NCBI GenBank assembly: GCA_900548695.1
Contig: URLC01000001.1
Location: forward strand, 248,001 to 312,000
Direction: 5' to 3'
From: an uncultured Mycoplasmatota bacterium
GTDB taxonomy: Bacteria; Bacillota_I; Bacilli_A; RF39; UBA660
DNA: 64,000 nt
Shown here one piece after another: positions 33,023-40,366 of the stretch. The position numbers were made by a program, and so were the translations under genes. Numbering within the stretch: position 1 is the first letter of the stretch; each line of letters begins with the position of its first letter. A model generated the notes under the pieces. The model was not told where the DNA came from. It searched no databases and was given only the letters and a program-made list of their open reading frames with translations.

Positions 33023-33951
33023 AGTTTATTTCCTTGATAAGTATTTCTTTTTACCATTTCTTTATCGATGTCATTTAAAACACAGAATTTTTTCGTTAAC
33101 CAATTTGGTTCTACAAGATCATCTAATTTAGGATCTCCTGTGATTCGATGAATTACGATTTCTGGTCTTAGTAGCTCTAGCTGAGAAACAACAATATCTA
33201 TGTATTCTTCTTTGGTTAATATAGGAAACTGTTTACTTTGGTACAGTTTTTCTAATGGAGTATCTTTTAAAATACTTAGCATATGGATTTTTATACCCTG
33301 AATATCTAAACTATTTAAATATTTTATAGTGTTTAACATATCTTCTTTAGTTTCATAGGGTAATCCATTAATAATATGTACAACAACATCAATATTATTG
33401 TCTCTTAATTTTTTTACCATATTTTCGAAGCAAGTTAAGCTATGGCAACGATTAATTAATTTAGAAGTATTTTTGTTGGTGGTTTGTAATCCTAATTCTA
33501 TTGTTAAATATGTTTTTTTATTTAATTCCGACAAATAGTTTAGACATTCTTCACTTATAGCGTCTGGCCTTGTAGCGATGTTTAAGCCAATAACATTATC
33601 GAATGAAAGGACTGTTTCATATAATTTTTTTAAAGTTTTTACAGGTGCATAGGTGTTGGTTCTAGCTTGAAAATAGCCAATATATTTAGCATTAGGCCAT
33701 TTTTTTAACATCATATTTTTAATTTCTATAAATTGTTTACGTAAGGAATCTTCTTTATTGCCAGCAAATTCACCACTACCACTTTTAGAACAGTATATGC
33801 ATCCACCATATCCTACGGTACCATCAATATTAGGACAAGAAAAACCCGCATTTAGACTAACTTTAAATACTTTCGAATTGAATTTTTGTTTGTAATAATA
33901 ATCTAATGTATGATAGCGTTTATTAGTGTTACTATATTTAAATTGATTCAT
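33007..33951 (-). CDS. Radical SAM protein, TIGR01212/YhcC family
   Basis: 314 residues with the extended cysteine motif CPNIDGTVGYGGCIYC near residue 39, GYFQARTNTYAP, IATRPD and LGLQTT, characteristic of the YhcC/TIGR01212 group related to Elp3. Likely an RNA- or cofactor-modifying enzyme; substrate not known to me. Its ATG overlaps the stop of the patatin gene (TAATG), so the two are translationally coupled. Confidence 0.9.
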   Translation of the reverse strand: MNQFKYSNTNKRYHTLDYYYKQKFNSKVFKVSLNAGFSCPNIDGTVGYGGCIYCSKSGSGEFAGNKEDSLRKQFIEIKNMMLKKWPNAKYIGYFQARTNTYAPVKTLKKLYETVLSFDNVIGLNIATRPDAISEECLNYLSELNKKTYLTIELGLQTTNKNTSKLINRCHSLTCFENMVKKLRDNNIDVVVHIINGLPYETKEDMLNTIKYLNSLDIQGIKIHMLSILKDTPLEKLYQSKQFPILTKEEYIDIVVSQLELLRPEIVIHRITGDPKLDDLVEPNWLTKKFCVLNDIDKEMVKRNTYQGNKLKDQD

Positions 33952-35114
33952 TATATTTCAATTATTGTATATAAATATAGAGCTTTTAGAAATGCCCAAG
34001 GATTCAGTAAGGCTCTTTTTTTAATACCTTTTTTCTTGTTTTTAATCATATCTATCATACTTTTTAGTTCCTCTATTTCTTTTTTGTTTTCGGCTTTTAA
34101 TTTTTTCTTTAATTGCCGATTGAAAGATTTTTCAGTATAGATTTTTGTTTCATCTAAATTAAAGTCTTTAGCTAGGCTTTCCATTAGTTTTAAAGATATT
34201 TTATCTACCATTTCTTCGACTGAGGTTTCTTTTATTTTTAAGACTTTTTGGAAGTTATCAATCATTTTTTGGCCATTAATCGTTTGTTCAAATAAATAAC
34301 CGAAAGTTTCTAGATGTTTTTTCTTGTTTTTTTTGATTGAACCTTTTTTAAAAGTATACTTATTTCCTTCTAGCTTATTGAATTTTTTTAGAGTGTCATT
34401 ATAGCCTAAAGCAATATTTCTTTTGGCACATTCTTCATGAAAGTTTAAAAAGTTAGTTAACTTGTTATTTGGTTTTATTTTTATGGTTGGTACTTTTCTT
34501 TTTGGTTTACGATTGAATCCTGGAGCTGATAAATCTATTGCGATTATTTCATCGGCTCCCATATCTAAGGCTAAATTAATAGGAAGATTATCATAGATTC
34601 CACCATCAATATACTTATTTCCTTCTATTTCTTTTTGTTTGAAGGCAGGGTAGCAAGAAGCAGAGGCCATTAAGTAGTCACCAATTAAATGTTTAGGAAT
34701 TTTTTCTTTCGTAATTTGAATTGGTTTTTTATTAGTTAAATTAAAGGTTACTAAACCATAATTAATCTTCGATTTATAAAACTTTTTATAGTTTATTTCT
34801 TTTTCAATTAATTCTTCTAGTTGTTTTACTTCCATACCACCATGTTTTATAAAATTATTTCCATACATTTTCATTACTTCTAAATCATTGGTACTATTGG
34901 TTGCATTTTCTCCAAATAGTATTTGTAAATTTATTTTTTTCCATAGGTTGATAGCTTTGTGATAACTATTTTGAGTAATCAAGGCTCCATTTAATGCTCC
35001 TACTGATGTACCTGTTACTATATCAAATTTTATATGTAATTTTTTTAAGGCTTTCCAAACTCCTATTTGATAAGAGCCTTTTGAACCTCCACCAGACAAG
35101 ACTAATGCTTTCAT
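33951..35114 (-). CDS. Patatin-like phospholipase
   Basis: 387 residues from ATG 35114. Oxyanion loop LSGGGSKGSYQIG, nucleophile elbow GTSVG and catalytic Asp in DGGIYDNLP define a patatin Ser-Asp dyad lipase (RssA-like). The C-terminal 130 residues are Lys/Glu-rich and coiled. No signal peptide, so it acts in the cytoplasm or at the membrane inner face. Confidence 0.92.
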   Translation of the reverse strand: MKALVLSGGGSKGSYQIGVWKALKKLHIKFDIVTGTSVGALNGALITQNSYHKAINLWKKINLQILFGENATNSTNDLEVMKMYGNNFIKHGGMEVKQLEELIEKEINYKKFYKSKINYGLVTFNLTNKKPIQITKEKIPKHLIGDYLMASASCYPAFKQKEIEGNKYIDGGIYDNLPINLALDMGADEIIAIDLSAPGFNRKPKRKVPTIKIKPNNKLTNFLNFHEECAKRNIALGYNDTLKKFNKLEGNKYTFKKGSIKKNKKKHLETFGYLFEQTINGQKMIDNFQKVLKIKETSVEEMVDKISLKLMESLAKDFNLDETKIYTEKSFNRQLKKKLKAENKKEIEELKSMIDMIKNKKKGIKKRALLNPWAFLKALYLYTIIEI

Positions 35115-35203
35115 CTCTTCACATCCTTTTTCGTGCATTATTATATCATAAAAATGTTGTAAATTCAATTTGTGTGTTATACTTGTTATAGTAGGTGATG
35201 ATT

Positions 35204-36325
35204 TTGAAAAGAAAATTTAAGTTGAAAAAATCTGTTTTGAAAAAAGTCAAAATTTTAGGTGTTTTTTTACTTGTTTTCGTTTTGATATTTTGTTTTTATT
35301 CATCACGTATTCACCCTTTAACTAGTCTTGGCTACAGTAAAGAAGCTAGTCGAAAAATTTTGTTTAAGTTTAAGAGAGAGTATGTTTTATCTGTTGGTGA
35401 AAATAAAACACTTAATGCTGCGTTTGAAAGTGATGATTATCGTGAGGAGTATTTAGATCAGTATTCTAAAATAGATTATCAAAACCACAAACATTTGATT
35501 CGTAATATTAATACTTTGATAAAAAAAGGATATAGTAATGATAATATATCCATGATATTAGCTCACGGTAATGATCAGGATGTAACAGAGTTTGCTAAAA
35601 GAGATAAAATTAGATATTTAGAAGAGTTTTTTAGCGTTCCATATGCTAAACTGAGAAATTATGATAGATATGTTTTATATAGTGATGAAACTGGTGAAGA
35701 TGATGAGACTACTGTTTTGGCAGTCAATCTTGATATGGATAGGGAGGATTATCAAAATCCAGAAATCGTTGAAAAGTTTAGTACGGATATGTTGGTTAAT
35801 AAGCATCGTTCTCTAACAAAGAAGTATGTTCCCAAAGACTTAGTTTCTATCGATTTAAAGTATGCTGCTGATAATACACAAAAAGGGGCAAGAATTGCTG
35901 TTAATGCTTTTATTTCGATGTATAAAGCAGCTAAAAAAGACGGGTATGATTTAGTTATTAATTCTAGTTATCGAAGTTATAAAGATCAAGAAGAACTTTG
36001 TGAAACTTATAGAAAATTATATGGTGATAGTTATGTTGAGAAATATTTACCAAAGCCAGGTTTCTCAGAACACCAGACAGGTCTTTCCTTTGATATTGGT
36101 AGTAGAAATTCAGATGTTTTTGCAGAATCAGATGAGTATGAATGGGTACAAGATAATGCTTATAAATATGGGTTTATTCAGAGGTTTAAGAAAAAAGACG
36201 AAGCTGTTACAGGCTTTCGGGCTGAGCCATGGCATTATCGATATGTAGGTAAAAAAATTGCCAAATATATATATGAAAATAATATTTCATTTGAAGAATA
36301 TTATGCGATGTTTTTAGATTCATGA
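35204..36325 (+). CDS. VanY-type D,D-carboxypeptidase
   Basis: 373 residues if started at TTG 35204, which follows AGGTGAT by 4 nt; ATG 35198 overlaps that ribosome-binding site. One N-terminal membrane anchor (about 14-32), an uncharacterised central region, and a C-terminal VanY/LAS peptidase domain with SSYRSY, SEHQTGLSFDI and EPWHYRY (zinc His, Asp, His). It trims terminal D-Ala from peptidoglycan stems outside the cell. A TATACT extended -10 precedes it. Confidence 0.9.
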   Translation: MKRKFKLKKSVLKKVKILGVFLLVFVLIFCFYSSRIHPLTSLGYSKEASRKILFKFKREYVLSVGENKTLNAAFESDDYREEYLDQYSKIDYQNHKHLIRNINTLIKKGYSNDNISMILAHGNDQDVTEFAKRDKIRYLEEFFSVPYAKLRNYDRYVLYSDETGEDDETTVLAVNLDMDREDYQNPEIVEKFSTDMLVNKHRSLTKKYVPKDLVSIDLKYAADNTQKGARIAVNAFISMYKAAKKDGYDLVINSSYRSYKDQEELCETYRKLYGDSYVEKYLPKPGFSEHQTGLSFDIGSRNSDVFAESDEYEWVQDNAYKYGFIQRFKKKDEAVTGFRAEPWHYRYVGKKIAKYIYENNISFEEYYAMFLDS

Positions 36326-36350
36326 AAATAGCGATTTGCTATTTTTTTTC
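36326..36350 (+). terminator. Intrinsic terminator
   Basis: AAATAGC/GCTATTT stem (36326-36332, 36338-36344), 5-nt loop, T tail. Confidence 0.75.
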
Positions 36351-36379
36351 TTGGAATATATTTTGTTTTATGATATTAT
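36351..36379 (+). promoter_or_regulatory. Promoter of the GH31 gene
   Basis: TTGGAA (36351-36356), 17-bp spacer, TATTAT (36374-36379), 30 nt before the ATG. Confidence 0.65.
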
Positions 36380-36409
36380 GTTACTAGAATAATAGGAAGG
36401 TGTTGGCTT

Positions 36410-38830
36410 ATGTATCCACTTGGAAGACAATTTGAAATAAATGATGACCGAGCAAAAAGTGATGACAAAACTATTGTCAAAGGTAAAAACTTTCGAATTA
36501 CTGTTATTACTGAAAGAGTTGTCCGTTTAGAGTATTCTCCTAGTGGAGTTTTTGTAGATCGTCCGACTCAGCTTGTAGTACGGAGAAATTTGGGGTATCC
36601 AGAATTTCAAGTAAAGCAAGATACACAGTTTGTGGAGATTACTACTAAGTATTTTCATTTAACATATCTTAAAAAGCAACCTTTTGTTGGAAGTAAAGTT
36701 GATCCGATGCGAAATTTAAAAATAACGTTATTAAGTCGTGACCGTGATCGAAATAAAGATTGGTATTATGGTCATCCTGAAGCTCGTAATATGTTGGGTA
36801 ATTTTATTGGTGTTGATGTTGCTACTGATAAGAATTTGTGCAAGGGATTATACTCATTAGATGGGTTTGCTTCTATTGATGATAGTAAAAATAAGATTTT
36901 GCTTGATGATGGAACGCTAGCGGATCCACCAACTGACCATACAGATATTTATGTTTTTATGTATGATCGAGATTTTAAACAAGCTTTATTTGATTATTTT
37001 AAACTAACTGGTTCTCCAGCGATGATACCTAGGTATGCTCTTGGTAATTGGTGGAGTAGAAATATTACATATGATGATTTTTCAACGACAGAGTTGCTTA
37101 AGAAGTTTGAAAAAAAGAAGATACCTTTTTCAGTTATGCTTTTTGACCATGATTGGCATTATAGAAATGTTGGGGATTATACTGATTTAAAAGTTGGATA
37201 TACTTTTAATACTAATTTATTTAGAAACCCGAAGGAAATGATTGATAAATTTCATCAAAGAGGTATTAGGGTTGGTCTTTGTATTAATCCAGAACAAGGA
37301 TTTTATCCGCACGAGCAATATTATAAACAAGCTAGTGAATTTTTAGGAGTTACTGATTCTAAAATTATTATGTTTGATCCTTTAAATCCTAAGATTTTAG
37401 ATGTTTTATTTAAAGCGTTTTTACATCCTTTAGAAAATTATGGAGTTGATTTCTTTTGGAATGATTATAAAGGAGATTCTAATCCAACTAATTTATGGAC
37501 TATAAATCATTATTTATATTTAGATTCTGGAAAAAGTCAGGAAAAAAGAAGTATGATTTTAGCTAGAAATGGTATTTATGGTGCTCATCGTTATCCGGTT
37601 CTTTATGGAGGAAGTAGTGAGGTTAGTTGGGAAGCCTTGAAAAAATTGCCATTTCAATATTTAAATGCTGCTAATATAGGAGTTAGTTGGTGGAGTCATG
37701 ATGTTGCTGGAAATCATGGTGGAATTGAAGAGAGTGAACTTTATATTAGATATTTGGAACTTAGTGTATATTCTCCTATTTTACGATTTCATGGGGCTAG
37801 AGGTCCTTACTATAAAAGAGAACCATGGTTATGGGATGTAAAAACAGAAAATATTGCAGCTGAGTATTTACGCCTTCGCCATAGATTGATTCCTTATTTA
37901 TATACAGAAGCTTATAATTATACAAAGGCTGGCACACCACTCATTCAACCATTTTATTATAATTATCTTTGGGTTTATGATGATGATTTGTATAAAAATC
38001 AATACTATTTTGGTTCACAATTGTTAGTTTGTCCGATTTTAGATAAGAAAGATCCTACTATGAATCGTACTATTCATCGTTTCTTTATACCTGATGGTAT
38101 TTGGTATGATTTTAAGACGGGAAAGAAATTTCCAGGTAATAAAAAATATATTTCTTTCTTTAAAGAAGAGGATTATCCAGTATTTGCACATGCTGGTAGT
38201 ATTATTCCACTTTCTAATAGAAGTGATTATAATAACATTGGTCTTCCTACTGATATGGAAATTCAAATATTTCCTGGTGTTTCTAATACATATACTTTAT
38301 ATGAAGATGATGGTATTACTTCTTTGTATAAGGAAGGGTATTATTTGAAAACTTCTATTGACTATAATTATTTAAGAAATAATTATACAGTTATTATTAG
38401 AGCGATTGATGGTAAAACGGGTATTGTTCCTGATAAGAGAAATTATAAGCTAGTATTTAGAAATACAAAGCAAGCTCAAGATGTGACGGCATACTATAAT
38501 TCAAATAAAATACCAGTTACTTCATCTATTGATGGAAATGATTTTGTAGTTGAAATCAAAGATTGTCCTACCGTTGGTCAGTTAACGGTTAGTTGTAAAG
38601 GTAGAGATATTGAAATCGATGCGGTTCGTTTAATTAATGATGATATTAATAGTATTTTAGTGGATTTACAGATTGAAACCTATTTAAAAGAAGATATTGC
38701 TAAAATTATGTTTGGTAAAGACACTATTAGTCATAAAAGAATAGCCATTAGAAAGTTAAAGAGTAGGGGACTTTCTAAAGAATATATTCAATTATTCTTG
38801 AGGTTATTAGAATATATTAGTGAATTTTAG
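36410..38830 (+). CDS. Glycoside hydrolase family 31 alpha-glucosidase
   Basis: 806 residues. GH31 barrel with FFWNDYKGD, where the Asp after Asn is the expected nucleophile, and WWSHDVAGNHGG containing the acid/base region; also RYALGNWWSRN and the C-terminal beta-sandwich with GSIIPL and LYEDDG. No signal peptide, so it acts on imported alpha-glucosides in the cytoplasm. The last about 70 residues form an extra helical tail that resembles a RecX-type repeat and is unusual for GH31. Followed by an unrecognised gene after 11 nt. Confidence 0.92.
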   Translation: MYPLGRQFEINDDRAKSDDKTIVKGKNFRITVITERVVRLEYSPSGVFVDRPTQLVVRRNLGYPEFQVKQDTQFVEITTKYFHLTYLKKQPFVGSKVDPMRNLKITLLSRDRDRNKDWYYGHPEARNMLGNFIGVDVATDKNLCKGLYSLDGFASIDDSKNKILLDDGTLADPPTDHTDIYVFMYDRDFKQALFDYFKLTGSPAMIPRYALGNWWSRNITYDDFSTTELLKKFEKKKIPFSVMLFDHDWHYRNVGDYTDLKVGYTFNTNLFRNPKEMIDKFHQRGIRVGLCINPEQGFYPHEQYYKQASEFLGVTDSKIIMFDPLNPKILDVLFKAFLHPLENYGVDFFWNDYKGDSNPTNLWTINHYLYLDSGKSQEKRSMILARNGIYGAHRYPVLYGGSSEVSWEALKKLPFQYLNAANIGVSWWSHDVAGNHGGIEESELYIRYLELSVYSPILRFHGARGPYYKREPWLWDVKTENIAAEYLRLRHRLIPYLYTEAYNYTKAGTPLIQPFYYNYLWVYDDDLYKNQYYFGSQLLVCPILDKKDPTMNRTIHRFFIPDGIWYDFKTGKKFPGNKKYISFFKEEDYPVFAHAGSIIPLSNRSDYNNIGLPTDMEIQIFPGVSNTYTLYEDDGITSLYKEGYYLKTSIDYNYLRNNYTVIIRAIDGKTGIVPDKRNYKLVFRNTKQAQDVTAYYNSNKIPVTSSIDGNDFVVEIKDCPTVGQLTVSCKGRDIEIDAVRLINDDINSILVDLQIETYLKEDIAKIMFGKDTISHKRIAIRKLKSRGLSKEYIQLFLRLLEYISEF

Positions 38831-38841
38831 GGGGGATTTAT

Positions 38842-39744
38842 ATGATTTCAGGTAATCAATTTCGTGAGTTGCAAAATTATGTTATTAAAAATTTTGATTA
38901 TGAAAAAGATTATGATTATAATATAGCTATTAATGATTCTTTAATTTCACATTTAGTATCTGGGGATTTAGATAATATCTTGTTTTCTGATGCTGATGAA
39001 AGTACCTTAAAACTGTTACATCAATATCAGTATTTATGTTTTTATGAGGGTGATTCGGAGCTTTGGATGGACTCTGTTGAAGATTATCATCAAATTGATG
39101 AGTCTTTGAATGCTTATCAAGTTTTGAATAATTTTATATTTTTATATTATGTTGCTAAAGATGGCGGCAAGGAAACGTTAGAACAATTGTCGAAATTTCA
39201 GGATTATGAGGGTTATAATGAAAGTTCGGTTATTGAGTATTTACGTAATACCTTTGGAAATGATACTCTTTTAGAACATGCTTTATTGATTATGGCTAAT
39301 CCTTCTAGTTTATATTCTGTATTTACTGATTCACAAAAAGCAGAATTATTAACTTTTCCAGAGGGTACAGTTTATTTTTATGGAGAAAATGGTCCTGAAC
39401 TTTCACATCCTTTACTACTATCTATGGAAATTTATAATCGTATGAAAGATAGTCCAACAGATATTACATCTTTAGATGAATTTTCTAGTATGGCTTTAGA
39501 ACTTAGACAAATCATGGGTGAATCACCTAATTTTTCGGAGACTGTACGAACGATGTCTGGTGATTATCATGAGGCAATTCGAAGAATTACTGGTGGTAAG
39601 CAACAAAGTGTGTATGAACTTTTTCGTGATTATAAAAATGATATGCCACAGTTGGGATGGAGTATTGAGCAAAATGAATTAGTAAAAATGTTAAATACTC
39701 CTTATAGTCCGGTTTCTTCAGACAATTCTAAGGGAAAAAAATAA
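38842..39744 (+). CDS. Hypothetical protein
   Basis: 300 residues, acidic, mostly helical, no signal or membrane segment; GGGGGATTT precedes the ATG. Co-transcribed with the GH31 gene by spacing. I do not recognise the family. Confidence 0.75.
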   Translation: MISGNQFRELQNYVIKNFDYEKDYDYNIAINDSLISHLVSGDLDNILFSDADESTLKLLHQYQYLCFYEGDSELWMDSVEDYHQIDESLNAYQVLNNFIFLYYVAKDGGKETLEQLSKFQDYEGYNESSVIEYLRNTFGNDTLLEHALLIMANPSSLYSVFTDSQKAELLTFPEGTVYFYGENGPELSHPLLLSMEIYNRMKDSPTDITSLDEFSSMALELRQIMGESPNFSETVRTMSGDYHEAIRRITGGKQQSVYELFRDYKNDMPQLGWSIEQNELVKMLNTPYSPVSSDNSKGKK

Positions 39745-39751
39745 AATATGC

Positions 39752-39780
39752 TTGTCAAAAAGAGAAAAATTTACTATACT
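39752..39780 (+). promoter_or_regulatory. Promoter of the leuS T-box operon
   Basis: TTGTCA (39752-39757), 17-bp spacer, TATACT (39775-39780). Confidence 0.8.
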
Positions 39781-39996
39781 AGTAACATATTGAAATATTG
39801 CTAGTAGTAGTAGTGTAGTTTCTTATTTCTAGAGAGTTTATGGTTGGTGAAAGTAAACAATAAGTGCTATATGAACTTGATTGGCTGATAGTATTTAGGG
39901 TTAGACCTTTATCTCAATAAAGCTGCGTAGTAGAACTACGAAGTAAGGTGGTACCGCGAAGATTCGTCCTTATAGTTGTATAGGGGCGTTTTTTTT
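39781..39996 (+). promoter_or_regulatory. T-box leader, leucine specific
   Basis: The T-box sequence AAGGTGGTACCGCG (39945-39958) and stem I elements (GAGAGTTTATGGTTGGTG near 39832-39850) are clear. The specifier, in the usual GAA-NNN context, reads CTT (39876-39878), a leucine codon. A terminator (39965-39972 with 39981-39988, T8) competes with the antiterminator. Uncharged tRNA-Leu should allow read-through into the membrane protein and leuS. Confidence 0.93.
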
Positions 39997-40009
39997 ATAG
40001 GAGGATTTT

Positions 40010-40366
40010 ATGTTTCAGGAGTTTATTTTATTTACTATGTGTTTTTTTGTAGTGTTAGTGGTATATGAAATTTTTATTGTTAGGAAAACTAAAAAGGATA
40101 AGAACAAAAAAAAACCTATGGAAGTTAGATACTTAATTACTAGGTATCATTTAAATATGCAAAAAGTGGATTATCCACAATTGTTACAAATTGTTGCTTT
40201 AGTATCATCGTTTGATATTGCACTTATAGTTTCTTTAGCGATGATTGTTGATTCCTATTTATGGCAACTTCTTTTGGTTTTAATACTAGTTTTACCTGTT
40301 ATTGTTGTTAGTTATCATTTTGTTGGGATATTTTATAGAAAGAGAGGAATGACGAAGAATGTATAA
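40010..40366 (+). CDS. Small membrane protein co-regulated with leuS
   Basis: 118 residues with three hydrophobic helices (about 4-23, 60-80, 84-106) and a Lys-rich cytoplasmic loop. It lies between the T-box leader and leuS and overlaps leuS by 8 nt, so it is under leucine T-box control. Function unknown. Confidence 0.75.
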   Translation: MFQEFILFTMCFFVVLVVYEIFIVRKTKKDKNKKKPMEVRYLITRYHLNMQKVDYPQLLQIVALVSSFDIALIVSLAMIVDSYLWQLLLVLILVLPVIVVSYHFVGIFYRKRGMTKNV

